Assembly (NCBI GenBank): GCA_026391795.1
Contig: JAPLDI010000003.1
Coordinates: 1 to 64,000, forward strand
DNA: 64,000 nt
From: Bacteroidota bacterium
Lineage (GTDB): Bacteria; Bacteroidota; Bacteroidia; Bacteroidales; FEN-979
Direction of reading: 5' to 3'
A model generated the notes under the pieces. That model saw only the letters and a list, made by a program, of their open reading frames with translations, did no database searches and was not told where the DNA came from. This document shows positions 25,218 to 35,382 of the stretch, piece by piece; the stretch's first letter is position 1, and each line of letters starts with the position of its first letter. A program made the position numbers and the translations under genes.

Positions 25218-27461
25218 TCAGAGCCTAAAAGTGGCAGAAATAACCGTTGCCGAACTTCCTCCTACAAAGGCGTTGAATTCGCCAGGTTCCCAGTATTTCT
25301 TCAGATCAGGATGATAAAAAGAAAGATCGTCAGCTGATAGCGTAAAAGTTACCTGAACGGTTTGCCCTTTGCGGATCAATAGTTTTTTAAAACCTTTAAG
25401 TTCTTTTAGCGGACGGGTAATGCTTCCTACCTTGTCCTGAATATACAACTGGACGATCTCTTCACCGTCACGTTCACCTGTATTTGTCACACTCGCTGAT
25501 ACCGTGATTTCATTCCCCTTAACCAATGCTTTGATCCCTGAATAGCTGAAATTGGTATAGCTCAGGCCGAATCCGAACGGGTAAAGGGGTGTAACCGGAC
25601 AATCAAGATACCTTGAAACGTATTTCTCATCCGGTTGATCAGACTTGAACGGCCTTCCTGTGTTCTTGCGACTGTAAAACACCGGGATCTGCCCGGTATT
25701 TCTCGGAAAGCTCATGGTGATTTTTCCTGAGGGATTGACATCCCCGAATAATACATCCGTGATGCCATTGCCAGCCTGAGTGCCCCCGAACCACGTCTCA
25801 AGGATGGCGGGGGCAATGGCTTCCAAATGGGAAATGGACAATGGGCGGCCGTTAAAAAGGACCACGGCCGTAGGCTTACCGGAGTTGATCACAGCATCGG
25901 CCAGCTGATTCTGAACGCCCGGCAGATCAATGTCAGACCTTGAAGCTGCCTCCCCCGACATTTCGCCGCTTTCCCCGAGGGCCAGAATCACATAATCTGC
26001 CTTTTGTGCGAGTTTTACTGCCGCTTCAATCCCCGAAAGGTCCTTGTCGTTAATGTTACATCCCTTTTCAAAGGAAACATTGACAGATCCTTTGCATTTG
26101 TTTCTGATCCCCTCGAGCAGGGTGATGCAATTCTTCCAATCCCCGGCCGCATTCCAGTTCCCCAGCATTTCTTTCTTTGCATCGCCCAGAGGACCGATCA
26201 CGGCCAGCGTCCTGACCCTTTGTGGCACGGGAAGCGTGCGGTTGTCATTCTTCAGCAGGACGCAACTTTCAGATACCAGTTTCCTTGCAAATTCCAGGCT
26301 TTCCTTTGTCATGATTTCGGATTGCTCCCGTTGCTGGTTGCAGAAACGGTAAGGGTCATCAAACAGTCCAACCTGTATTTTGGCACGAAGAATATACCTG
26401 ACAGCCCTGTCGATATCAGAGATTTTTACTTTGTTTTCCTTCACCAGGCCCGGAAGATAGTCCAGAAACGTGCTTCCCATCATGTCCATGTCAACGCCGG
26501 CATTCAGGGAGAGTTCTGCCGCTGATTTCAGATCTTCAGCCACGCCGTGTTCAACCAGTTCATTGATGGAAGTCCAGTCTGTCACCACAAACCCGTTAAA
26601 ACCCCACTCTTTTCTCAGAAGATCGGTAAGGAGCCAGGAATTGCAGGTTGAAGGCATTCCGTTAATCTCGTTAAAGGAGGTCATTACCGTAGCAACCCCG
26701 GCATCCACACAGGCTTTATACGGTGGGAGATAATATTCGTAAAGGGAAGCCGGGGAGATGTCAACCACGTTGTAATCACGTCCGGCCATCGGGTCTCCAT
26801 AAGCAGCAAAATGCTTTGCGCAGGCCAGGATATGCCTGCCATCTTCGTACCCCGTACCCTGGAAGCCCCGTACCCTGGCTTCTGCAATCCGGGATCCGAG
26901 AAAAGGATCTTCTCCGGCCCCTTCCGAAACCCTTCCCCAGCGCGGATCCCTTGAAATATCCACCATCGGGGCAAATGTCCAGCAGATCCCTTCAGCGGAA
27001 GCTTCCCCTGCCGCAATCCGGTCTGCTTTCTCAATGGCATCTAGATCCCAGCTTGCCGCTTGCCCCAGGGGGATAGGAAAAATAGTCCGGTAACCATGGA
27101 TCACATCATAGCCAAAGAGCAACGGTATTTTCAGGCGGGATTCTTCAACAGCCATCTTTTGCAGCTTCTTTACATAATCCGGAGTACTTGCATTTAAAAT
27201 GGCTCCCACCTTGCCATCCCTGATCAATTGCTTGTAACGGGTATTCATTGCCGGGCCTGTAACTTCCCAGCCGGAAGCAAACAGGGATAACTGGCCCACC
27301 TTCTCATCCAGGGTCATTTGTGAAAGCAGTGTCTCAACTTTAATACTGTCGGTGGGGGAAAATGCTGCACCGGGTCTGTTCTGGGCAATGGACGTCTGAA
27401 TGAGCAGGAAAAAAATGAATGCCGGAAGCGATGATTTCAGAATTCCCGTTGAGAGATGCAT
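25218..27461 (-). CDS. GH3 beta-glucosidase, periplasmic
   Basis: A 747-residue GH3 enzyme. A signal peptide (MHLSTGILKSSLPAFIFFLL, cleaved near TSIAQ) is followed by the TIM barrel, with nucleophile Asp near residue 295 in FVVTDWTS, the alpha/beta sandwich (GESGEMSGEAASRSDIDLPG), and a fibronectin III-like C-terminal domain. The longer frame to 27485 starts at GTG; ATG 27461 starts the signal peptide and is preceded by AGAGGAT. In beta-1,2-glucan loci GH3 enzymes hydrolyse sophorose and short beta-1,2-glucans to glucose. It lies between the two GH144 genes. Confidence 0.88.
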   Translation of the reverse strand: MHLSTGILKSSLPAFIFFLLIQTSIAQNRPGAAFSPTDSIKVETLLSQMTLDEKVGQLSLFASGWEVTGPAMNTRYKQLIRDGKVGAILNASTPDYVKKLQKMAVEESRLKIPLLFGYDVIHGYRTIFPIPLGQAASWDLDAIEKADRIAAGEASAEGICWTFAPMVDISRDPRWGRVSEGAGEDPFLGSRIAEARVRGFQGTGYEDGRHILACAKHFAAYGDPMAGRDYNVVDISPASLYEYYLPPYKACVDAGVATVMTSFNEINGMPSTCNSWLLTDLLRKEWGFNGFVVTDWTSINELVEHGVAEDLKSAAELSLNAGVDMDMMGSTFLDYLPGLVKENKVKISDIDRAVRYILRAKIQVGLFDDPYRFCNQQREQSEIMTKESLEFARKLVSESCVLLKNDNRTLPVPQRVRTLAVIGPLGDAKKEMLGNWNAAGDWKNCITLLEGIRNKCKGSVNVSFEKGCNINDKDLSGIEAAVKLAQKADYVILALGESGEMSGEAASRSDIDLPGVQNQLADAVINSGKPTAVVLFNGRPLSISHLEAIAPAILETWFGGTQAGNGITDVLFGDVNPSGKITMSFPRNTGQIPVFYSRKNTGRPFKSDQPDEKYVSRYLDCPVTPLYPFGFGLSYTNFSYSGIKALVKGNEITVSASVTNTGERDGEEIVQLYIQDKVGSITRPLKELKGFKKLLIRKGQTVQVTFTLSADDLSFYHPDLKKYWEPGEFNAFVGGSSATVISATFRL

Positions 27462-27507
27462 ATCCTCTTTTTTCAATTCAAACACTGCGTTTATCCAGAT
27501 CGCTTTC

Positions 27508-29484
27508 TTAATAAGTAAAACCCAGGGAGGTCAGCCCTGTTTGTACTTCGGGACATGACATGAAAAGGTTCCAGAGAAGTCCGCTCCGGTAGTTCTCGAT
27601 CATACAGATGATGGGGCCCTGGTCGATAGCGAGGGTTGAACTGGCCCACCAGCCATCGGTCATATCAAAAGCATCATAGAAGCCGTATTCTCCGAACATC
27701 CGGTTCCCCAGGATATAATAATAATGACGAATTGCTTTCAAGGATTCGACGGGAGTATAGGGTATCGATGAGACCGCTGCCGTTGGTGCAATCACTCCCA
27801 GGTCATTGGTCGGGGAATGGGCTTCATAGCCCCAGGGATTGTCACAGGCCGTCAACCCCCAGCAATCGGTGCTATACCCTATATATTTCCCGGGATTCTG
27901 GATGCAATGTGCATTGTTGATCAGCGACTGGTTCACATTCTGTTGCCAGTAGGAAGCATACGTATCTGTAAGGTTCCTCGGGTCAAGTCCCAGAAAGGAA
28001 TAATGTGTAAAGAACAACGGTCCTCCATAGGGCTCACCCAGGGGAAGCACATAGCCATAATAGGAATTGCCGTTCCGGATACCGCCATTGGAGGCATATC
28101 CCGAGTGATAGACGGAAGGAGCAATGGCATACGTAGGCGAACATGCAGCCATAACATAGGTGATCAGCGTTTCGTTATAGCCCCTGATCTGCATGTTCAT
28201 GGCCCATCCGTAATCGGGCGACCAGTGCCAGTAAAGAACATTTTCGCCACGGGTGAACCAGGTGTATTCGACTGCATTGACCAGGGTGTTTATACGGCCG
28301 ATCAGAAGTTGTTCTGCAGGAATGCTTGTGTTGAGGTACTGTCGCATCGTCATAAGACCCTGAACCATGTAAGAGGTCTCAACGAGGTCGGCACCGTCAT
28401 CCTTGGTTGTGAAGGGGATCACCTTTCCGGTGTTTCCATTCATCCAGTGCGGCCAGGCACCGTGAAACCGGTCGCAGGTCTCCAGAAAATGCAGGATCTT
28501 ATCCAGTCTTGAAAGCCCGTCGGCACGGGTGATAAATGCACGTTCCATTCCCACAATGAGGGCCATCACCCCGAAACCGGAGCCACCGGTTGTGACGACA
28601 TCGCCCGAACTGTTCCGCTCGCGGGCCATGCCGCAAGCCGGGTGGGCAAAGTCCCAGAAATAGCGAAAGGTTTGTTGCTGGATCAGGGTCAGCAGCTGAT
28701 CATCCGGGATGAGAGGGAATTTTAAGGTTGAATCCAGTTCGGTGTAAAACGAATTGAAAAAACCACCAAAGGAGTAACCGTTCGCGGCTTTAAGGTTTGA
28801 AGTGATCACGAAAGAATAGCGTGTGATATCCGAAAGGGGAATCTTGTTTACTGCGGTAACCGTTTTATGGTCCTGTGTCACACTGACATGAAGCGGTGTA
28901 TTTCCTGAAAGAGAAAACTTGGAAGCATACCCGTTTGTATCGATAGCATCAGAAAAAGTTACTTTTATAGTAACTGAATTAAAATTAATGTTGATGGGAA
29001 TGTTTTGGAGACCGAAATTCAACCCGTTCAGTGTAACCTGGGTAACAACGATCCTCCCGTTTACAGTGGTAAAACTGAAGGATGTTCCGTCAAAGGATTC
29101 TCCGTTGGCGCCCCTTAATGCATTTGAGAGGGTCAGGATGTAACCCGTCAGGACCTGGAGCGGCTTTAAGGGTTTGAGCCAGACCGTCTGGTAAGTATTG
29201 CTGAAACTGACCGAACAGGCGCATACTGACTGATCGCTTATTTTTTTGATGGTGATCGACGCCCGGGCAGAAGCCGTGTCGACCGGGACATTAAAATGGA
29301 GGGAAAATGCGCTGTCGACCGGCACACCCTTTGTGTTTAGCGATGGCTGAAGAGTAACCGAGCCCACATCTGCGGAGCCCAGGATGAGTAAGCCCTGCTG
29401 CGGAACATCTGTCTTTTTTTTGCAGGCGGTCACCACCATCAGGCATAAGAAAAAAAAAGTAATATAAATGAATGGTTGCTTCAT
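27508..29484 (-). CDS. GH144-type beta-1,2-glucanase, surface lipoprotein with Ig-like domains
   Basis: A 658-residue lipoprotein (signal with lipobox VVTAC, then KKK) with two N-terminal Ig-like/Big_5-type domains (about 45-140 and 145-245) and a C-terminal GH144 catalytic domain (about 265-658). Shared GH144 stretches are GGSGFGVMALIVGMERAFIT, WAMNMQIRGYNETLITYVMA, STDCWGLTACDNPW and LAIDQGPIICMIENYRSG. The lipid anchor and extra domains suggest it sits on the cell surface and makes the first cuts, while the 465-residue copy works in the periplasm. It is 66 nt downstream of the LamG lipoprotein gene. Confidence 0.85.
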   Translation of the reverse strand: MKQPFIYITFFFLCLMVVTACKKKTDVPQQGLLILGSADVGSVTLQPSLNTKGVPVDSAFSLHFNVPVDTASARASITIKKISDQSVCACSVSFSNTYQTVWLKPLKPLQVLTGYILTLSNALRGANGESFDGTSFSFTTVNGRIVVTQVTLNGLNFGLQNIPININFNSVTIKVTFSDAIDTNGYASKFSLSGNTPLHVSVTQDHKTVTAVNKIPLSDITRYSFVITSNLKAANGYSFGGFFNSFYTELDSTLKFPLIPDDQLLTLIQQQTFRYFWDFAHPACGMARERNSSGDVVTTGGSGFGVMALIVGMERAFITRADGLSRLDKILHFLETCDRFHGAWPHWMNGNTGKVIPFTTKDDGADLVETSYMVQGLMTMRQYLNTSIPAEQLLIGRINTLVNAVEYTWFTRGENVLYWHWSPDYGWAMNMQIRGYNETLITYVMAACSPTYAIAPSVYHSGYASNGGIRNGNSYYGYVLPLGEPYGGPLFFTHYSFLGLDPRNLTDTYASYWQQNVNQSLINNAHCIQNPGKYIGYSTDCWGLTACDNPWGYEAHSPTNDLGVIAPTAAVSSIPYTPVESLKAIRHYYYILGNRMFGEYGFYDAFDMTDGWWASSTLAIDQGPIICMIENYRSGLLWNLFMSCPEVQTGLTSLGFTY

Positions 29485-29550
29485 CAGGATAAGAAAAAAG
29501 AGAGGGTTAAGGTTACCCCAAACCCTCTCAGGTCAATCGGTAGTGAAAAA

Positions 29551-30792
29551 TTACGGTTTAAATGAATTGTACATCAGCGTGATTTCCTGTTCAGTCAGCG
29601 CTTTGTGGAAGAACATGACATCGTCAAGAAGTCCTTTGAAGTGGTTGTTCGTGGTAACGTTGTAATCAGCCCATGAATCGGTGATTTTCGGGTCGACCTT
29701 ATCCTGGATGAAGCCGAATACAAACGTCTTGTTGGTTACAGTAGGATCGCATTCCAGTCCGGTTACAGTGGTCTTTGGATCGCCTGCAGGCCAGAGGTTG
29801 AAGTCCTGTTCTTTCTCTTTCTGACCATTGATGTACATGGTTCCAACTTTCGTAGCGGCATTGTACCGGCAGACAATATTCGCCCATTTGCTGGCAATAA
29901 CAAAGGGAAGACCGCCAGCAGAGGTGAGGTCCCTGCAGAACGTCCATCCCTGCCATCCAAGGTTTCCATCAGCCGGGAACCAGAGATCTTCGGAACCCGT
30001 ACCTGCGGGTGGGCCTGTAAATTTATATTGAGCTGCAAGTTTGCAGGATTTAAAATCACCGGAAATTTCAAACTGGAAGCCATACCAGCCGGCAAGGCCC
30101 ATCACAAACTGTCCGTGTTTTGAGGAGTCGGATTTCACCCAGAATGACAACGTGAAGCTGTCGGTATTGTCAAGCTGATCGCCATTGGGAATTTCAACCA
30201 GCGTGGTAGTGCCGTTGAACGATCCGGCTTTCCCCTGTGAAGCTTTGTAAGAGTCTGCATACGAAAGGTCGATGATTCCTCCGGCTGCCGGATTGAAACT
30301 GCCTACCTGGTCGTCTGCATTGTTTTCAAAGGTCCAGTAAGCAATCATTCCATCCGGGATGAAATTTCCGATGGTGGTAAAGCTGCGGTTGAAAGCGCCC
30401 ACTACCTCTCCGTCTGTGGAACTGATACCGGCTTTAAAACTCAGCTGGTAAAGTGATCCGTTCCCCAATCCCTCAGCAATTCCAAGGGTGATCGTTGAGC
30501 CTACAACGGTAATGGTAAGAGGAATAGCCGTTGTGTCGTAACCCCTGACCAGGCTTATTTTGTCGGATGTAGCCGAAAGAGGATTGACGGCAAGAGTGAA
30601 GCCGACAACAATCGAAGTAGTGTTAGCCGGCACATTGTTGGGTACCGTTGCTCCGTTGATGTTAACGCCGCCGGCCGTTATGGAGGATACGGCAAATGTG
30701 ATGGTATCCGTCTTTTTCTTGCAGGCGGAGAAACCGATGATTAACGCCAGAGAAACCAGCGCTAAACTGAGAAACAAATTCTTTCTTTTCAT
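29551..30792 (-). CDS. LamG-domain lipoprotein, probable surface glycan-binding protein
   Basis: A 413-residue lipoprotein (lipobox GFSAC, then KKK) with an N-terminal Ig-like domain (about 30-140) and a C-terminal concanavalin A-like LamG domain (about 145-410; IAYWTFENNADDQVG, SFTLSFWVKSD, GLLDDVMFFHKALTEQEI). It sits directly after susD, the position of SusE/SGBP-type proteins. Its likely job is holding the glucan at the surface for the GH144 lipoprotein and SusCD. No catalytic residues are evident. Binding specificity is inferred from context only. Confidence 0.8.
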   Translation of the reverse strand: MKRKNLFLSLALVSLALIIGFSACKKKTDTITFAVSSITAGGVNINGATVPNNVPANTTSIVVGFTLAVNPLSATSDKISLVRGYDTTAIPLTITVVGSTITLGIAEGLGNGSLYQLSFKAGISSTDGEVVGAFNRSFTTIGNFIPDGMIAYWTFENNADDQVGSFNPAAGGIIDLSYADSYKASQGKAGSFNGTTTLVEIPNGDQLDNTDSFTLSFWVKSDSSKHGQFVMGLAGWYGFQFEISGDFKSCKLAAQYKFTGPPAGTGSEDLWFPADGNLGWQGWTFCRDLTSAGGLPFVIASKWANIVCRYNAATKVGTMYINGQKEKEQDFNLWPAGDPKTTVTGLECDPTVTNKTFVFGFIQDKVDPKITDSWADYNVTTNNHFKGLLDDVMFFHKALTEQEITLMYNSFKP

Positions 30793-30835
30793 AACAATTT
30801 GGGTTTTAGTTAATAATAATTAATAAATGAATGAA

Positions 30836-32329
30836 TTACCAATTCGGGTTTTGGACTAATGTCCCTTCTGAATTATCGATTTCACTTTGAGGAATGGGCA
30901 GCAGTTCATGTTTGCCAACAATGAAACCCAGCGGGCCCATGACAGCACCGGCTCTGCCGGTTCGCACCAGGTCCCAGAACCGCCATCCTTCCATGGCCAG
31001 TTCATGCCTTCGTTCATTGAAGATCTTGTCTCTCAGTTCTGCCTGGCCGGTGGTCGTAATGTCGGGCAGGATACCGGGGATTCCCTGGCGTGCCCTGGCC
31101 CTGACCATATTGACATAGGTCAAGGCTTCTGCCGGTTTTCCGTTTTCATTGAGCGCCTCAGCAGCCATCAGGAGAACATCTGCATACCGCATCAGGCGGC
31201 GCATATGGCCCCACTGCGTGGCTGTATTACTGCCGGGTGTCCACACCTTGCGGCTATAGCATTCAATCTCGATGATCTTGCCCGTTGAGTCTTTTGTGAT
31301 ATCCGGCGTTGAACCATCCCCCAATATTACTACGCCGTCGAGGGTATCTCCCAGGTTAATAACGGTTCCCTTGTACCTGGGATCTCCTGCTTCAAAGGAT
31401 TCGCGCAGGTCGATAGTAGGCCGGTTGAATCCCCATCCCCGGTTGGGGGTTCCCCTCACACCCTGGGTGTTGCCATATTGATCACCGCCGTTTTCTGTTC
31501 CGTCATAGGGTAAGGCGCATACTTCGAAAACGGCTTCCGGACCGCTGGCACCTTTTGCCCCGTTGGCATCCGTGAAGACGGGTTCAAGTGAATACTGTCC
31601 CGAACTGATCACAGCCAGGGCATATTTTTCAGCATTGACAAAATCATTCCTGAAAAGATACACGCGTGCCAGAAAAGCATTGGCGGCACCCTTGGTGGCA
31701 CGACCGTAGTCTTTGGATGCGTATTCGCTGCGTTCGGGAAGATTCTCAGCGGCGAAGGTAAGATCGGAAATCACCTGGTTGAATATCTCCTCTTTAGAAG
31801 CCCGGGCCAGGCGCAGGGGTGGCTCCAGTGTGGTCACCAGCGGCACTCCGCCCCATGCACGTACAAAATCGAAATAGATCAGCCCCCTGACAAACCTTGC
31901 CTCGGCAATGTACCGGGTTTGCAACGCGACATCCATGGAGATGAGAGGTACTTTTTCAGTTACCACGTTGCACCGTTTCACACCGACATAGAGCTCCGTC
32001 CACCAGCGGTCAAGACCGTCCTGGGTCGGGTTTATGGTAAAGTTGTCGTAGGGACCGACGTTGGCAAGCTGGTCAGAAGGATTGCTTCCTTTGCGTGCGT
32101 CGTCCGACATGATATCCAGGATCGGGTAACCACCGGTATGGTAATACCATTCCCGGAGGGTTGCATAAGTTGCATTGGTGGCAAGCAGTGCGTCTGATGC
32201 GGTCGTGGGAAAGGATGTATTTGTCATCTCTCCCTGCGGCGGTTTATCCAGAAATTTTTTACATCCGGGAGTAAGACAGAGTATGAAGAGGGCCGAACCC
32301 AGCAATAGGACTTTTGTGATCGTTTTCAT
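30836..32329 (-). CDS. SusD/RagB-family outer-membrane glycan-binding lipoprotein
   Basis: A 497-residue SusD homologue with a lipoprotein signal (LFILCLTPGC), the TPR-rich SusD-like N-terminal domain and RagB/SusD C-terminal domain (MRYADVLLMAAEALNENGKP; NERRHELAMEGWRFWDLVRTG). It caps the SusC barrel and delivers oligosaccharides. I start it at ATG 32329, 5 nt after the susC stop; the upstream in-frame codon at 32338 is TTG. Co-transcribed with susC. Confidence 0.92.
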   Translation of the reverse strand: MKTITKVLLLGSALFILCLTPGCKKFLDKPPQGEMTNTSFPTTASDALLATNATYATLREWYYHTGGYPILDIMSDDARKGSNPSDQLANVGPYDNFTINPTQDGLDRWWTELYVGVKRCNVVTEKVPLISMDVALQTRYIAEARFVRGLIYFDFVRAWGGVPLVTTLEPPLRLARASKEEIFNQVISDLTFAAENLPERSEYASKDYGRATKGAANAFLARVYLFRNDFVNAEKYALAVISSGQYSLEPVFTDANGAKGASGPEAVFEVCALPYDGTENGGDQYGNTQGVRGTPNRGWGFNRPTIDLRESFEAGDPRYKGTVINLGDTLDGVVILGDGSTPDITKDSTGKIIEIECYSRKVWTPGSNTATQWGHMRRLMRYADVLLMAAEALNENGKPAEALTYVNMVRARARQGIPGILPDITTTGQAELRDKIFNERRHELAMEGWRFWDLVRTGRAGAVMGPLGFIVGKHELLPIPQSEIDNSEGTLVQNPNW

Positions 32330-32334
32330 GGTCT

Positions 32335-35300
32335 TCAAAAGGTTAAGTTAAGTCCGACAGAATAAACAGAAGTAACAGGGTAAATTCCGTAATCCACCCC
32401 GTTCGAGGTCACATTGGAACTCCCGATCTCAGGTGAGTAACCGGTATATTTCGCGAAGGTGTAAAGGTTATCCGCCTTCACATAAATTCTCAATTTCTGC
32501 ATGGCAATCTTTGTGCTCCATTTCAGTGGCAGGGTGTATCCGAGCGTCACATTCCGGATCCGGATGAATGACCCATCCTGAACAAAATAATCGGAAGGGA
32601 GGTAATTGTTTCCTCCGAAGGAAGCACGGGGTTCAGTATAACTTGTCCCCGGCCCGGTCCAGCGGTTCATCACGTTTTGCTCGAAATTGTAGGGGTCTGG
32701 TCTGACGGCATTCTTGGCATTGAAGATCTTATTGCCCCATTGACCCTGGGTGCTTACCGAAAAATCGATGCCATACACTTCCAGGCCGAGGTTAAGACCC
32801 AGCATGAACGTCGGGATCGGCGACCCGATATTTGTCCTGTCTTTACCGTTAATTTTTCCATCCCCGTTCATATCCACAAACCGCAGATCCCCCGGAACAG
32901 CATCGCTGAGGTGGGGAGAGGAATTGATTTCGGCCTGCGTCTGGTAAACGCCATCCGTTTTATACCCGTAAAAAGAGCCGAGGGGAATACCCACGACAGT
33001 TCTCGTAACGAAACTGCCATTCGCGAGATATCCGCCAAGGATTTGTGAATCTGCGCCTGTCACCCCCCCGATGGACAACATTTCGTTGTGGAGTGTTGAC
33101 CCTATTATACTGACATTGTATTTTACCTTTCCCACCTGGTCGCGCCAGGCAACATTGAATTCGAATCCACGGTTAAGGACAGAACCTGCATTGAAAGGAA
33201 CCAGTGATCCCGGTCCATTCCCAAGGTGTCCCGGGGTGGAAAGATAAATCAGGATGTCATTGGTCACCCTCCGGTAATAGTCAAACTCAGCGGAAAGCCG
33301 GTCGTTGAAAAGCCCTGCTTCAAGCCCGGCATCAAACTGGGTGGTTGTCTCCCACTTCAGGTCGTTGTTGCCATTTACCCCATAACTTCCGGCAGAAATT
33401 GGAATCGGGGTGGTGCCCAAAACCGTGATCAGGCTTTCAACCGTTGAATACTGCCCTAAATAGGGGATCTTGTCATTTCCGACCTGGCCCCAGCTTGTGC
33501 GTATCTTAAGTTTACTGATCACCTTGGCTGGTTTCATGAATTTTTCCCTTGAAATATTCCATCCGAGCGCAACCGAAGGAAAGTTGCCGTACCTGTTTTT
33601 CTCGTTGAACTTGGAGGAACCGTCCCGGCGAAATGTGCCCGTGAGGATGTACTTCTGGTTAAAGGTATAGTTGATCCTGATCAGGTAGGAGATCATCGAG
33701 TAATAATCCCCGATTTCATTTTTAAAACTGGAAATGGTATTTACATTCTGGGTGGGGTCATAAATGTAGATCGGCTGGATATACCAGAAATCGCGACCAT
33801 CGCGGATGAGGTTCTTCCCTTCCGTGTTCATGGTTTCCGACTTGGCGTCCTGCATGGTATAACCGACGACGGCATCGACAAAATGTTTCCCGAAGGTGTG
33901 CTGGTAGGAGAGTGTCGTCTCCCAAAGCCAGTTAAGATTGTCCTCCCAGCTCTTTGAGAGGTCGCTGAGGGGATTGTTTTGCTGTGAGGTGGTTCCATCG
34001 GAGTTCAGTACCGCATATTTCGGTGTGAAACTTTCGGCCTTCGTATAGCCTGCATCAATTCCGTAACTGGATTTCACGGTAAATGATTTCAAAAAGTTGA
34101 CGCTGCCATAGATGTTTCCTACACCTCTTATCCCTTTCCGGTAGTTGTTTGAATATTCGAGGGCGGCCAGCGGATTTCCGACCCCTTCAACTGCGGCAAA
34201 AGAACCATCGCTGTAGTAGGGTTCAATCGTGGGTTTGGCACGATAAGCCGCCCAGGTCACATCGGGGGCTATTTGCTGTGAAAAGGGAGCCAGGTTTATG
34301 TTGGTCCCCAATTCAACATATTTTGACAGCGCATACGTATTGTTGAACTTCAACGTGATGCGCTGATAGTTCGATTTGTCGATGATCCCTCCCTGTTTGA
34401 AATAGCTTCCGCTGATGAAATACTGGTTCTTCTTGCCCGATCCGGAAGCAGACAGCTGTATATCGTAAATGGGGGCCGTATGGAAGATCAGCGATTGCCA
34501 GTCAGTATTGTTAACCGCGTCAACATTGTTGTAGGTCCCCGGTGCAATCTCGTTGGATATGACGGCAAAGTCATGTCCGTTAAGCAATTTAATCTTCTTT
34601 GCCAGCTTTTGTATGCCAATCTCCCCGCTGAAATTGAAAACGGTTTTCTCATCGTTTTTATTCCCGCTCTTGGTGGTGACAAGGATGACCCCGTTTGCCC
34701 CGCGGGATCCGTACATGGCAGTAGCCGATGCATCTTTCAGGATCTCCATCGACTGGATGTCGGAGGAGTTGATGAAGGAGATGTCATTGAGGATGACACC
34801 ATCCACCACATAGATCGGGTCTGCACCCCAGATGGTTCCCGTACCCCGGATGCGAACCATCGGGTTATCACCGGGAGTTCCCGAAATACTGGTCACCTGG
34901 ACCCCGGAAACCTGTCCCTGGAGGCTTTGAACCGGGTTCAGCGCGGTGATCTTGGTAATGTCATCGGTCTTGATGGTGCCGACCGATCCCGAAAGATCAC
35001 TTTTCCTGACGGTTCCGTAAGCAATCACCACCACTTCGTCGAGGTTTGTTTTTTTAGAGTCAAGTGACACATCGATGACCGTTTGTTTGCCCACAGTGAT
35101 CTCTTTGGTAGTATATCCGACATAGGAAAAAACAAGTACTGCTTTTCCCGATTGTACCGTGATGGAATATTTCCCGTCAATGTTAGTCACAGCACCAATG
35201 GTCGTACCCTTGACCATGATGGTCGCCCCCGGAAGGGTTTCTTTCGTGTCGGATGCAGTCACCACCCCCGTCACCGTTTGTGCCAGGGAGAAAGAAAATG

Positions 35301-35382
35301 AGGAGATTACCAAAACCACGGTAAGAAACAATCTCGCTTTTTTGGTGAAATCCTTACGTTTGGGTAAATGTTTTTCCTCCAT
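32335..35382 (-). CDS. SusC/RagA-family TonB-dependent transporter
   Basis: A 1015-residue outer-membrane importer. After a signal peptide (ends FSLAQ) comes a CarboxypepD_reg-like domain (TVTGVVTASDTKETLPGATI), a TonB box/plug region (DEVVVIAYGTVRKSDLSGSV, then the SusC motif GSRGANGVILVTTKSG), and a beta-barrel ending VYSVGLNLTF. No STN domain is present, so it is not coupled to an anti-sigma/ECF pair in the usual way. It is the first gene of the PUL operon. ATG 35382 is chosen because the longer start at 35421 overlaps the -7 promoter box at 35419-35426. Confidence 0.93.
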   Translation of the reverse strand: MEEKHLPKRKDFTKKARLFLTVVLVISSFSFSLAQTVTGVVTASDTKETLPGATIMVKGTTIGAVTNIDGKYSITVQSGKAVLVFSYVGYTTKEITVGKQTVIDVSLDSKKTNLDEVVVIAYGTVRKSDLSGSVGTIKTDDITKITALNPVQSLQGQVSGVQVTSISGTPGDNPMVRIRGTGTIWGADPIYVVDGVILNDISFINSSDIQSMEILKDASATAMYGSRGANGVILVTTKSGNKNDEKTVFNFSGEIGIQKLAKKIKLLNGHDFAVISNEIAPGTYNNVDAVNNTDWQSLIFHTAPIYDIQLSASGSGKKNQYFISGSYFKQGGIIDKSNYQRITLKFNNTYALSKYVELGTNINLAPFSQQIAPDVTWAAYRAKPTIEPYYSDGSFAAVEGVGNPLAALEYSNNYRKGIRGVGNIYGSVNFLKSFTVKSSYGIDAGYTKAESFTPKYAVLNSDGTTSQQNNPLSDLSKSWEDNLNWLWETTLSYQHTFGKHFVDAVVGYTMQDAKSETMNTEGKNLIRDGRDFWYIQPIYIYDPTQNVNTISSFKNEIGDYYSMISYLIRINYTFNQKYILTGTFRRDGSSKFNEKNRYGNFPSVALGWNISREKFMKPAKVISKLKIRTSWGQVGNDKIPYLGQYSTVESLITVLGTTPIPISAGSYGVNGNNDLKWETTTQFDAGLEAGLFNDRLSAEFDYYRRVTNDILIYLSTPGHLGNGPGSLVPFNAGSVLNRGFEFNVAWRDQVGKVKYNVSIIGSTLHNEMLSIGGVTGADSQILGGYLANGSFVTRTVVGIPLGSFYGYKTDGVYQTQAEINSSPHLSDAVPGDLRFVDMNGDGKINGKDRTNIGSPIPTFMLGLNLGLEVYGIDFSVSTQGQWGNKIFNAKNAVRPDPYNFEQNVMNRWTGPGTSYTEPRASFGGNNYLPSDYFVQDGSFIRIRNVTLGYTLPLKWSTKIAMQKLRIYVKADNLYTFAKYTGYSPEIGSSNVTSNGVDYGIYPVTSVYSVGLNLTF

